Shown here piece by piece: positions 7,995 to 16,423 of a stretch of DNA of 64,000 nt. The DNA is from Nocardioides salarius (GTDB lineage Bacteria > Actinomycetota > Actinomycetes > Propionibacteriales > Nocardioidaceae), in NCBI RefSeq assembly GCF_016907435.1, contig NZ_JAFBBZ010000001.1:2418001-2482000 (forward strand), written 5' to 3'. Positions within the stretch are counted from its first letter, which is position 1. Each line of letters starts with the position of its first letter. The translations under genes and the position numbers were made by a program. Under the pieces are notes generated by a model, which saw only the letters and a program-made list of their open reading frames with translations, was not told the origin of the DNA and did no database searches.

Positions 7995-10163
7995 ATGCCC
8001 GAGCACCACCCCCTGCTGCCCGCCGCACCGTGGACCGAGCTGGTGGCCACGACCGACGACTGGGACGCCGCCAGCCCCGAGCTGCTGCGCACGATGTATG
8101 CCCAGCTGGTCTGGATCCGCACGTTCGAGCAGTACGTGCTCGACCTGGCCGCCGCCGGCCTGGTGCACGGCCCGGCGCACTCCTCCATCGGCCAGGAGGG
8201 CGGTGCGGTCGGCTCGGTGCTCGCGCTGACCAGCGCCGACACCGTCAACGGCTCGCACCGCGGCCACCACCAGTTCCTGGCCAAGGCGCTGCACCACATC
8301 GAGCCCAAGGGCCTCGACCCGCTCGCCCCGGCCACCGAGGAGCTGCGCGACGTGCTGCTGCGCACGCTCGCCGAGATCTGCGGCCTCGACCGGGGCTGGA
8401 CCCACGGGCGCGGCGGGTCGATGCACCTGCAGTGGAAGGACGCCGGCGCGATGGGCACCAACGCCATCGTCGGCGGCGGGGTGCCGCAGGCGGCCGGCTT
8501 CGCGTGGTCGCACCGCCAGTCCGAGACCGACGCGGTCTCGGTGACCTACTTCGGCGACGGCGCGATCAACATCGGCTCGACCCTGGAGACCATGAACCTG
8601 GCCGGCGCCTGGGCGCTGCCGGTGTGCTTCTTCATCGAGAACAACCAGTACGCCGTGTCGACCTCGGTGCACGAGGCCACCGCCGAGCCGCGGCTCTCCG
8701 GGCGCGGGCCCGGCTTCGCGATCGCGAGCTGGAAGGTCGACGGCATGGACCCGCTCGCGGTCTACCTGGCGATGAGCGAGGCCGTCGAGCACATGCGCCG
8801 CGGCGAGGGGCCCACCGTCGTCGAGGTCGACACCTACCGCTTTTTCCACCAGAACGGCGGCTTCGCCGGCTCCGCATTCGGCTACCGCGACAAGGCCGAG
8901 GAGAAGGCCTGGCGCGAGCGCGACCCGCTGGCCCAGGTGGCCGGCCACCTCGAGCGGCGCGGCCTGATGGACGCCGACGAGCTGGCCCGCGCCCGCTCGC
9001 AGGCCAAGGCGGTCATGGAGGAGCTCGGCGAGGTGATCCTCGAGCCCGACCCCGACGGCAAGCCCGGCCAGCGCCGCATCCGCCCCGCGGAGTGGCCCGA
9101 CCCCACCTTCGTCGACGTCGGCGTGCGCGGCGACCTCTCCGAGATGGAGGGTGCGCCCTCCGCGGAGGGCGTGGCCACCGAGGAGACCACCTTCATCGAG
9201 GCGGTCGCCGCCGTGATGGGGCGCCGGATGGAGACCGACCCGGGCATCGTGGTGATGGGCGAGGACGTGCACCGTCTCAACGGCGGCACCAACGGCGCCA
9301 CCCGCGGCCTGACCGACCGGTTCCCCGGCCGGGTGCTGGGCACCCCGATCTCCGAGAACGCCTTCGCCGGCCTGGCCGGCGGCATCGCCATCGACGGGCG
9401 CTGCACGCCGGTCGTGGAGTTCATGTACGCCGACTTCATGTGGGTCGCGGCCGACCAGCTGTTCAACCAGATCGCCAAGGCGCGCCACATGTACGGCGGC
9501 ACCGGCGCGGTGCCGCTGGTGCTGCGCTCCAAGGTCGCGATGGGCACCGGCTACGGCTCCCAGCACTCGATGGACCCGGCCGGCATCTTCGCGACCTCGC
9601 CGGGCTGGCGGATCGTGGCGCCCTCGACGCCCTACGACTACGTGGGCCTGATGAACACCGCGCTGCGCTGCCAGGACCCGGTGGTGGTGCTCGAGCACGT
9701 CGACCTCTACACCTCCAAGGGCCCCGGCCCGGTCGACGACCTCGACTACTGCCTGCCGGTCGGCAAGGCCGCGGTGCGCCGCGAGGGCAGCGACGTGACG
9801 GTGCTGACCTACCTGGGGATGACCCAGTACGTGCTGCAGGCCGTCGAGGAGTTCGGCCAGGTCGACGCCGAGGTGATCGACCTGCGCTGGCTCGACCGGG
9901 CCAGCATCGACTGGGAGACCATCGAGGCGAGCCTGACCAAGACCAACCAGGTGCTGATCGCCGAGCAGGGCGCGGTCGGCACGTCGTACGGCGGGTGGCT
10001 GGCCGACGAGATCACCCGCCGGTTCTTCGACCTGCTCGACGCCCCGGTGCGCCGGGTGACCGGCGCGGAGGCCTCGCCGAGCATCAGCAAGGTGCTCGAG
10101 CGCGCCGCCATCGCCCAGGTCGACGAGGTCGTCGCCGAGCTGCACGAGATCGCGAGGTACTGA
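7995..10163 (+). CDS. Thiamine-diphosphate-dependent 2-oxoacid dehydrogenase E1, fused alpha and beta subunits
   Basis: A 722-residue protein joining E1-alpha (about residues 20-370) and E1-beta (about 395-722) of the branched-chain/acetoin/pyruvate-type complex, which decarboxylates a 2-oxoacid and passes the acyl group to lipoate. The ThDP motif starts GDGAIN near residue 186 and ends in ENN about 30 residues later. The alpha half also has GRGGSMHL; the beta half has MGEDVHRLNGG and the typical GLAGGIAIDG. The ATG at 7995 follows GAAGGAGG. The E2 gene begins 1 nt after its stop. No E3 is present nearby, so the housekeeping lipoamide dehydrogenase is probably shared. Confidence 0.92.
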   Translation: MPEHHPLLPAAPWTELVATTDDWDAASPELLRTMYAQLVWIRTFEQYVLDLAAAGLVHGPAHSSIGQEGGAVGSVLALTSADTVNGSHRGHHQFLAKALHHIEPKGLDPLAPATEELRDVLLRTLAEICGLDRGWTHGRGGSMHLQWKDAGAMGTNAIVGGGVPQAAGFAWSHRQSETDAVSVTYFGDGAINIGSTLETMNLAGAWALPVCFFIENNQYAVSTSVHEATAEPRLSGRGPGFAIASWKVDGMDPLAVYLAMSEAVEHMRRGEGPTVVEVDTYRFFHQNGGFAGSAFGYRDKAEEKAWRERDPLAQVAGHLERRGLMDADELARARSQAKAVMEELGEVILEPDPDGKPGQRRIRPAEWPDPTFVDVGVRGDLSEMEGAPSAEGVATEETTFIEAVAAVMGRRMETDPGIVVMGEDVHRLNGGTNGATRGLTDRFPGRVLGTPISENAFAGLAGGIAIDGRCTPVVEFMYADFMWVAADQLFNQIAKARHMYGGTGAVPLVLRSKVAMGTGYGSQHSMDPAGIFATSPGWRIVAPSTPYDYVGLMNTALRCQDPVVVLEHVDLYTSKGPGPVDDLDYCLPVGKAAVRREGSDVTVLTYLGMTQYVLQAVEEFGQVDAEVIDLRWLDRASIDWETIEASLTKTNQVLIAEQGAVGTSYGGWLADEITRRFFDLLDAPVRRVTGAEASPSISKVLERAAIAQVDEVVAELHEIARY

Positions 10164-10164
10164 C

Positions 10165-11568
10165 ATGGCCCACGTGCTGCGGATGCCCGGCGTGGCCGCC
10201 AACGACACCGAGGCGGTGCTGGCGGAGTGGATAGTGCAGGTCGGCGCCGACTTCGCCGGCTCCGACGTGCTCGCCACGGTCGAGACCGACAAGGCGGCCG
10301 TCGATATCGAGGCCGACGACGCGGGCGTGGTGCTGCACACCCTGGTGCCGCCCGGTGCCCAGGTCGAGATCGGCTCCCCGATCGCGGTCCTCGGCGCCCC
10401 CGGCGAGCAGGTCGACGACCTCGACGCGCTGCTGGCCGAGCTCGGCGTCGCCGAGGCCACCGACCCGGTCGTGCCCGAGCGCCGCGACGTGCCCACCGAC
10501 CCCGAGTCCGGTGCCCCCCTCGCCGAGCCCTCCGCCCCGGCGGTAGAGGAACGCGCCCCCACGGTGGTTGAGGAAGGCGCGCCAGCGCCTGTCTCGAAAC
10601 CAAACAACGGCCGCATCTTCGCCAGCCCCCTGGCCCGCAAGATCGCCAAGGACGCCGGCATCCCCGTGGAGGAGATCCACGGCAGCGGCCCCCGCGGCCG
10701 CATCCTGCGCCGCGACGTCGACGCCGCCGTCGCGGCCCGCGCCGACCAGCCCACCACGCCCTTGGTCGAGCAGCGAGCGCCAGCGAGCGTCGCCGAGACC
10801 CCCACCACGCCGTTGGTCGAGCAGCGAGCGCCAGCGAGCGTCGCCGAGACCCCCGCACCCACGAAGCAACCGCCCCCCACCACCGAGGCGGCGTACACGG
10901 ACACCCCGCACTCCCGCATGCGCCGCGCCGTGGCCAACCGCCTGCAGGAGAGCAAGCGCGAGGCCCCGCACTTCTACCTGCGCGCGAGCCTGCGCGTCGA
11001 CAAGCTCATCGCCCTGCGCGCCGAGCTCAACGACGGCGCCACCACCCGGGTCTCGCTCAACGACCTGGTGGTCAAGGCGGTCGCGGCGGCGCACGAGCGG
11101 GTGCCGGAGATGAACGTCGTCTGGACCGCCGAGGCCACTCGCGCCTTCAGCACCTCCGACATCGCGGTGGCGGTCGCCACCGACCGCGGCCTGCTCACCC
11201 CGGTCGTGCGCGACGTGGGGTCGCTGAGCGTGACGGCCCTGGCCGCGCGCGTCGCCGACCTGGCGGCCCGCGCCCGGGAGGGCAAGCTCAAGCAGGACGA
11301 GCTGGAGGGCGGCTCGATGAGCGTCACCAACCTCGGCATGTACGGCGTCGAGGAGTTCGCCGCCATCATCAACCCGCCCCACGCCGCGATCCTCGCGGTC
11401 GGCGCGGCCCGTGAGGAGGCGGTCGTCGAGGACGGCCAGCTCGTCGTGGGCCAGGTGATGCGGGTGACGCTGTCGGTCGACCACCGGCCGGTCGACGGGG
11501 TGGTGGCCGCCAAGTGGCTGGCCGCCTTCAGCGACCTGGTGGAGCACCCGCTGCGCATCCTCGCCTGA
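10165..11568 (+). CDS. Dihydrolipoamide acyltransferase E2
   Basis: A 467-residue E2 core protein. An N-terminal lipoyl domain has the lipoylated Lys in ETDKAAV (about residue 43), followed by an Ala/Pro/Glu-rich linker (about 105-150). A peripheral-subunit-binding domain (about 152-187, PLARKIAKDAG to GRILRRDV) precedes a second linker and then the catalytic domain with DHRPVDG near residue 440, the active-site His-Asp motif. It would transfer the acyl group made by the adjacent E1 to CoA. Both linkers contain copies of an intergenic repeat family read as protein, including a 17-residue tandem repeat (TTPLVEQRAPASVAETP). Confidence 0.93.
   Translation: MAHVLRMPGVAANDTEAVLAEWIVQVGADFAGSDVLATVETDKAAVDIEADDAGVVLHTLVPPGAQVEIGSPIAVLGAPGEQVDDLDALLAELGVAEATDPVVPERRDVPTDPESGAPLAEPSAPAVEERAPTVVEEGAPAPVSKPNNGRIFASPLARKIAKDAGIPVEEIHGSGPRGRILRRDVDAAVAARADQPTTPLVEQRAPASVAETPTTPLVEQRAPASVAETPAPTKQPPPTTEAAYTDTPHSRMRRAVANRLQESKREAPHFYLRASLRVDKLIALRAELNDGATTRVSLNDLVVKAVAAAHERVPEMNVVWTAEATRAFSTSDIAVAVATDRGLLTPVVRDVGSLSVTALAARVADLAARAREGKLKQDELEGGSMSVTNLGMYGVEEFAAIINPPHAAILAVGAAREEAVVEDGQLVVGQVMRVTLSVDHRPVDGVVAAKWLAAFSDLVEHPLRILA
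10564..10602 (+). repeat. Dispersed GGTTGAGGA... repeat inside the E2 coding region
   Basis: GGTTGAGGAAGGCGCGCCAG followed by CGCCTGTCTCGAAACC has the layout of the type A repeats at 54921-55321: GGTTGAGGAG, a short GCGC stem, then GTCTCGAAACC. Here it is translated as part of the first linker. Confidence 0.65.
10750..10851 (+). repeat. Two 51-bp tandem copies of the type B dispersed repeat inside E2
   Basis: Units 10750-10800 and 10801-10851 differ at one base. Each carries TTGGTCGAGCAGCGAGCGCC and GTCGCCGAGACC, the complement of the type B units in the 54.8-55.4 kb array. They encode 17 residues each, so frame is kept. Confidence 0.85.
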
Positions 11569-11602
11569 CACCGGGGCGGGGCCGCGCAGCCTGGGGCTCT
11601 GC

Positions 11603-12040
11603 TCAGTCCTTCTGCAGAGCCTCGGCGAGCATCACGAGGATGCCGCTGGGGCCGCGCAGGTAGGTCAGCTTGTAGACGTCGCCGTACGTCGCGACGCCCC
11701 GCAGCGGGTGGCAGCCGTGCCTGGCGGCGATCTCGAGCGCCTCGTCGATGTCGTCGACCGAGAAGGCCACGCGGTGCATGCCGATCTCGTGGGGCCGGGT
11801 GGGCTCGGTCTCGATGGCGTCGGGGTGGATGTATTCGAAGAGCTCGAGGCGACCGCCGCCGTCGGGGGTCTGCAGCATGGCGATGTGGGCGTGGTTGCCG
11901 TCGAGACCGACCGCGGTGTCGGCCCACTCGCCGCTCACCGTGTCGCGGCCGACGAGGGTGAGGCCGAGGTCGGTGAAGAAGGCGATCGTCGCGTCGAGGT
12001 CGCGCACGGCGATCCCGACGTTCTCGAGCTTGATGGGCAT
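11603..12040 (-). CDS. VOC-superfamily protein, methylmalonyl-CoA epimerase-like
   Basis: A 145-residue protein with two VOC modules (IKLENVGIAVRDLDATIAFF and IGMHRVAFSVDDIDEAL) and likely metal ligands His in GMHRVAF and Glu in RLELFEY. The pattern is closest to methylmalonyl-CoA epimerase and related lyases, but a specific reaction cannot be assigned. I prefer ATG at 12040; a GTG at 12049 is also in frame, and neither has a clear ribosome site. It is convergent with E2 and lies 21 nt downstream of a GIY-YIG gene, at the left border of the accessory island. Confidence 0.8.
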   Translation of the reverse strand: MPIKLENVGIAVRDLDATIAFFTDLGLTLVGRDTVSGEWADTAVGLDGNHAHIAMLQTPDGGGRLELFEYIHPDAIETEPTRPHEIGMHRVAFSVDDIDEALEIAARHGCHPLRGVATYGDVYKLTYLRGPSGILVMLAEALQKD

Positions 12041-12061
12041 GACTGGCACGGTAGCGCCGGG

Positions 12062-12889
12062 TCAGTTCTTGTTGTGGCCGAGCGATCGGGCGTGCAGGAC
12101 GTCCTTCCAGTACGACTCCCGCTCCTGCACGTGGTCGTCGTCCGTCCGCATCGACCAGTACTCCAGGAGTGCGAACCGCATGTTGGTGCGGTAGTACTCC
12201 TCGCCCTTCTCGTCGACGAGCTCCTTGAGCCCGACGTTGCCGCCGTGCAGCGTGGCCGCGTACGTCGACCAGCGCTGCCACACGCCGGTGTCGCCGTAGG
12301 CGGACCCGACGTATCGCTGCCCGGTCTCCTTGTCGTGGATGACGTAGACGCCCTTCATGCTCTCGAGCGCGATCCGCCAGTCGGCTCTGGACTGGGCGAC
12401 GACGGCCTGCAGGTCGGCGAGGCTGTGGTTGATGCGGTCGTGCCCCGGGAAGGGGTCGCCGGCGAACGGCTCTTCGAGGATGGACGAGACCGTCATCGTG
12501 GGCAGCACCGACTCCATGGTGCGTCGGATGTTCCTCCCGGTCCGCCTGTGGCGGATGTACAGGCGGCGGATGAACGGGCCCATCAGGTCCTCACGCAGCG
12601 CCACGGTGTACGAGCGCGCGTGCGGCTCCGGCCGGCGTTCCAGCACCTGCCAGATCCCGCCGAAGAGCCACAGCGTCGGGTCGTGCTTGTCCTGGGCGAC
12701 CGAGAAGATGAGCTCCCGGTTGAAGTCGTCCTTCACGCTGCGCCACGAGTTCCAGCCCTGCCACTCTTCCTGATCGGTCGCCAGGACGTCGATCGGGTGC
12801 CTCACTCCGTTCCACACCGCGAAGTGCACCTTGAAGTCTGTGGGGCTCGGCCCGGCGGGAAGGAGTGCTGTCAGCTGGATGGCATCCAT
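12062..12889 (-). CDS. GIY-YIG nuclease-domain protein
   Basis: A 275-residue protein. The C-terminal part (about residues 175-265) is a GIY-YIG domain: GVYVIHDKETGQRYVGSA supplies the two-part signature, with Arg in WQRWSTYA and Glu in ALLEYWS as catalytic candidates. The N-terminal 170 residues are a separate domain I do not recognise, perhaps for DNA binding. The ATG at 12889 starts MDAIQLTALLP; an upstream ATG at 12952 runs across the IS21 border and is unlikely. Family roles include restriction, repair and mobile-element endonucleases. It opens the defence-rich island. Confidence 0.8.
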   Translation of the reverse strand: MDAIQLTALLPAGPSPTDFKVHFAVWNGVRHPIDVLATDQEEWQGWNSWRSVKDDFNRELIFSVAQDKHDPTLWLFGGIWQVLERRPEPHARSYTVALREDLMGPFIRRLYIRHRRTGRNIRRTMESVLPTMTVSSILEEPFAGDPFPGHDRINHSLADLQAVVAQSRADWRIALESMKGVYVIHDKETGQRYVGSAYGDTGVWQRWSTYAATLHGGNVGLKELVDEKGEEYYRTNMRFALLEYWSMRTDDDHVQERESYWKDVLHARSLGHNKN

Positions 12890-13074
12890 GGATGGACTGT
12901 AGGTTGGCTCCGCCGGTGACGAGTTGGTGCGCCTGCTGACCACGATTGTCAAGGGCCAGTGAGAACTGCCCGGGGGCGGTCATGAAACCTGCCCGGTGAC
13001 GGTCACGAGATCTGCCCGGTGGTGGCCATGGGATCTGCCCACGGGGGCTGCGGCCACCACCCGGTCCAGGGTGG

Positions 13075-13854
13075 TCAGCTCAAGGGGTTCACCCCCTGGC
13101 CGGCGAGTGCCTGGGTGAGTCGGACTGACTCACCTGAGGTCTGGCAGACGTGGGCGTGGTGCAGCAGCCTGTCGACGGTGGCGGTGGCCAGCGTCTTGGG
13201 CATCAGCTCGTCGAACCCGGCTGGGTGCAGGTTCGAGGAGATCGCCACCGAGCGTTTCTCGTAGGCGGCATCGACGAGGCGGTAGAGCCCCTCGGCGGCG
13301 TCGGTGGCCACCGGGAGTAGCCCGATGTCGTCGACGATGACGAGGTCGGCTCGCAGAATGCGGGCGATGGCCTTGGACACGGTGTCGTCGGCACGATGGC
13401 GACGCAGCAGCACCCCGAGGTCTTCCAGGGTGAACCAGGCGACCTTCAGCCCGGCCTCGACGGCCTGCTGGCCCAGCGCCTCGAGCAGGAACGTCTTCCC
13501 GGTCCCCGATGGCCCGCACAGCACGAGGTTCTCGCGGCGGTGCACCCATTCCAGGGTCCGCAGCGCCTGCTGGGTCGGTGCGGGGATCGAGGAGATCTCG
13601 GGCTGCCAGGCATCGAACGTCTTCCCGGTCGGGAACCCCGCCGCGGCGCGGCGGGTGGCCAGGGCGGAGCGTTCCCGGCCGGCGACCTCCTCACCGAACA
13701 GCGCCTTCAACACCTCCACCGGCTCCCAGCGTTGCGCCTTCGCGGTTGCCACCACCTCGGGTGCGTGGCGGCGGACGTGGGGCAGCCGCAGCTTGCGCAG
13801 CAGGTCCTCGAGTTCGGTGGGCAGCGGCGGCGCGGCCGCTGTCGTGGTCGTCAT
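13075..13854 (-). CDS. istB: IS21 helper ATPase IstB
   Basis: A 259-residue DnaC-like AAA+ ATPase that assists IstA in target selection. Walker A is CGPSGTGKT (about residues 105-113) and Walker B is LVIVDDIG (about 172-179), followed by sensor-like SNLHPAGFDELM. Length is normal. Its ATG overlaps the istA stop (ATGA), the standard coupling for this family. It looks intact. Confidence 0.95.
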   Translation of the reverse strand: MTTTTAAAPPLPTELEDLLRKLRLPHVRRHAPEVVATAKAQRWEPVEVLKALFGEEVAGRERSALATRRAAAGFPTGKTFDAWQPEISSIPAPTQQALRTLEWVHRRENLVLCGPSGTGKTFLLEALGQQAVEAGLKVAWFTLEDLGVLLRRHRADDTVSKAIARILRADLVIVDDIGLLPVATDAAEGLYRLVDAAYEKRSVAISSNLHPAGFDELMPKTLATATVDRLLHHAHVCQTSGESVRLTQALAGQGVNPLS

Positions 13855-15410
13855 CGAGTCACCCCATCCACGCCGTGGCCGTCGTGGGCGTCGTGGTCAT
13901 CGTGGTCGTCGGGCTGGCCGAGTCGGGCCCACGCGCTGGTGCCCTGGGTCAGCGAGGAGTCTTCGCTGGCCCGGTGCTCACCGGTCTTCGGGGCTCGGGC
14001 GTGGTGGTCGAGGATCGAGGACAGGTCGGCCTCGGCGAACCGGCCGTGCACGGCGGCATGTCCCAGCGCCCAGTCGACCTCGACGGGGTCGAACAGCTTG
14101 GCCAGGCTGAGTGCTTCGGCCATCTTGACCCGCATCTTGGTGGTACCTGCGGCGGCGGCCTCGACCAGCCACAACCTCGCGCCCTCGCCCAGGTCGAGGA
14201 AGTCTGCTTCCGCGGTGTTCCTCGCGCGGGGTCGTCGATCCAGCGGCCCGGACGGCTGAGCCGGGAAGTGCTCATCGATCAGCTGCGGGCTGCCGGGAGT
14301 GGCCCGTCGGTGGCGCGCGACCTCGAGGGGGCCAGCCTCGCCGACGTGGACGATCACGACCTGCTCACCATCACCGACGCCCTGGGCGCGCACCCACACC
14401 GTCGCCCCGAGCAGGGTGTGCGGGACCGAGTACTGCCCGGACTCGAACGTCACCATCGGCGTGTTGCCCGGCACCATGCGGGTGGTCCCGAACGCGACCG
14501 TGTGCGGTGCCGCCGCCACCGGGTGCAGCCGGGCCCGCTCCTCGGCGAGCATCTGGTCCGGCGGTCGCTTCGTCACCCGATGCGCCCGGGTGTTGACCTT
14601 GGCGCAGAACGCCTCGCACGCCGCCTCGAGCTCCGCGAAGCTGGTGTAGGCCTCACGCAGGTTGGTGTCCTTCGGCACGATGTCGGCCTTGCTGATCTTC
14701 ACCGACGACTCCGTGCCGCCCTTGGACGCCGGATCAGCCGGCACGCAGGTGTGGACCACCACCGAGTAGTGCTCGGCGAACGCGACCAGCTGCGGGTTGC
14801 GGACCGCGATCCCAGCGATGTGCTCGACGGTGACGGTCTTCTCGTTGTCGGTCAGCACGTAGGTCGGCACCCCGCCCAGGCGCCGGAACGTCTGATCCAG
14901 GGCAGCGAACACGCTGGGCATCGTCTTGTCCCGCAGCGCGAGCACGACCCGGAACCTCGACCAGGCCAGCCAGGCCACGAACAGCACCGTCTTCACACCA
15001 TCGACGACCGGGCCGTCGCCGTAGTCGTACTGCAGCCACATCCCCGGCTCGGTGACCCACGGCCGGTGCACCCGCACCCGACCGGCGCGGTAGTCGGTCT
15101 TGACCTTCGCGACCGCCCGGCGGGTGGTGCGCTCCGAGCCGGTGTAGCCCAACGCCACGAGCTTCTCGTGGGCCACGTCGGCGCGGACCTTGCCCTGGGA
15201 CCGCTCGACCCACTCCTCGACCTTGTCCAGGTAGGCATCGATCAACTGCGGGCGCGCCGCGGCCTTGTCCAGCACGCCGGCCGCAGCGCGGCGCTCGACG
15301 TAGTGCTTCACGGTGTGGTGCGAGCAGCCGGCCAGCTCGCCGGCATCGCGCAACGACCCGGTCAGGTCGTAGGCATCCAAGATTTTCATGATCTCCTCGG
15401 CAGACTTCAC
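13851..15410 (-). CDS. istA: IS21 transposase IstA
   Basis: A 519-residue DDE transposase. An N-terminal helix-turn-helix (GSLRDAGELAGCSHHTVKHY, about residues 17-36) precedes an rve-type catalytic core: Asp in LQYDYGDGPV, Asp in VLTDNEKTV and Glu in GGTESSVK. The GTG at 15410 follows GAGGAAGGG; the longer reading from 15455 lacks a ribosome site. It appears intact and, with IstB and both ends present, the element may be active. Confidence 0.93.
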   Translation of the reverse strand: MKSAEEIMKILDAYDLTGSLRDAGELAGCSHHTVKHYVERRAAAGVLDKAAARPQLIDAYLDKVEEWVERSQGKVRADVAHEKLVALGYTGSERTTRRAVAKVKTDYRAGRVRVHRPWVTEPGMWLQYDYGDGPVVDGVKTVLFVAWLAWSRFRVVLALRDKTMPSVFAALDQTFRRLGGVPTYVLTDNEKTVTVEHIAGIAVRNPQLVAFAEHYSVVVHTCVPADPASKGGTESSVKISKADIVPKDTNLREAYTSFAELEAACEAFCAKVNTRAHRVTKRPPDQMLAEERARLHPVAAAPHTVAFGTTRMVPGNTPMVTFESGQYSVPHTLLGATVWVRAQGVGDGEQVVIVHVGEAGPLEVARHRRATPGSPQLIDEHFPAQPSGPLDRRPRARNTAEADFLDLGEGARLWLVEAAAAGTTKMRVKMAEALSLAKLFDPVEVDWALGHAAVHGRFAEADLSSILDHHARAPKTGEHRASEDSSLTQGTSAWARLGQPDDHDDHDAHDGHGVDGVTR

Positions 15411-15730
15411 GGTGTCCCTTCCTCGGGGGCAATGGGGCGCTTCAGCACCGCTCATCGCACCCGAGGAAGGGGCCTTAACCGCGCAAGGCGGTCAGGCAGA
15501 CGACGTCGTGTCGGGCAGATCCCATGACCGTCAGCGGGCAGTTCTCATGTCCGCCAGCGGGCAGCCTCGTGGCCGTCTCCGGGCAGTTTCTCGTGGCCGC
15601 CGACACACGATGACCACGTCGGCGTGGGGACTATCGTGGTCGTCAGAAGGGTGGACGCCGTGAGCACTGTCAACGTCCCGGTCCCGGCTGGTGTCGACAA
15701 GGACACGGCGCGCCGCGGGCGCTGCGCGCC

Positions 15731-16246
15731 ATGGACGAGGTCGCCACCATCGGTCTCGTCGCGAAGGTCCTGGCTGACTCCTCGGCTCACGTCGGTCCGG
15801 GTCACCTGGCCCAGGCCGCGCTGCGTGAGGAGCGCTGGCGCGACGTCGAGCGCGAGTGGGGGATGCTCGCAGCCGTCCAGGTCGCGCTCCTGACGGGTGC
15901 ACGTCCCGAGTCGGCCCGTTCCCTCACCGCGAACCTTCGGCGGCGCAAGGGCATGGCCGGGGTCAAGCGCCGCGGTGGCCTGCTCTACCCCGGCTTCCAG
16001 TTCGTCCGGGTCGCTGAGGACCGCGTCGCCGTCGCGCCCGCATGGACGACGCTACGCGAGCTGCTGGCGCCCGCCAGCTGGAGCGACGCCGACGTGCTCG
16101 CCTGGGCCGCGGCGCCGAACGCCAATCTGGAGGGCCGGTCCCCGGCCCAGGAGGTGCACGAGCACCCGGCGAGCCTCAGTGACGCGCTGCGCAACGCCGT
16201 GGCCCGGGCCGTCCCGGCCTCTCCGTCGGGCACGCAGTCCGCGTAG
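15731..16246 (+). CDS. Antitoxin-like protein (MbcA/ParS/Xre C-terminal fold), possibly frameshifted
   Basis: 171 residues. The C-terminal part (WSDADVLAWAAAPNANLEGR then SPAQEVHEHP) resembles the MbcA/ParS (DUF2384) antitoxin domain, which normally neutralises a RES-domain toxin; no RES gene is adjacent. The ATG at 15731 has no ribosome site. A better start, GTG at 15660 after AAGGGTGG, opens a frame (VSTVNVPVPAGVDKDTARR) that would continue into this one if two bases were absent near 15717-15730. The gene may therefore have lost its N-terminus through a frameshift. It lies just beyond the IS21 right end. Confidence 0.55.
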   Translation: MDEVATIGLVAKVLADSSAHVGPGHLAQAALREERWRDVEREWGMLAAVQVALLTGARPESARSLTANLRRRKGMAGVKRRGGLLYPGFQFVRVAEDRVAVAPAWTTLRELLAPASWSDADVLAWAAAPNANLEGRSPAQEVHEHPASLSDALRNAVARAVPASPSGTQSA

Positions 16247-16423
16247 CGGGAGTGAGTCGCCAGCGGACGCATCAAGGACGACGGGACGGGTTCGCTGCCG
16301 CCAGCAGGTCGCACTTGCTCTTCTCTGATGACCGGGCACTCGTGGTCGTTCTCTTGCGGCGGAATGGGGCAGGTCAGACTGACCCGCGATCTGTGCAGCA
16401 GATCCGTGCTCGTGGCCAGTGAG

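Larger units (their letters stand above)
12947..15605 (-). mobile_element. IS21-family insertion sequence, complete (2659 bp)
   Basis: Both ends begin TGTC and match at about 19 of 27 bases, sharing GGCCA and CTGCCCGG. CACGAT directly precedes the left end (12941-12946) and follows the right end (15606-15611), a 6-bp target duplication. Inside each end a unit of the form GGTCATGRRATCTGCCCG recurs three to four times (12961-13040 and 15510-15600), as multiple transposase-binding repeats do in IS21 ends. It carries istA and istB in the usual order. Confidence 0.93.

Noticed and set aside
6660..10955. Open frame of about 1430 codons on the minus strand across the E1-E2 genes
   Set aside because: Only its last 227 codons (from ATG 7343) are a real GntR regulator; the rest is the antisense shadow of E1 and E2 caused by high GC, with repetitive Arg/Val/Leu/Gly composition.
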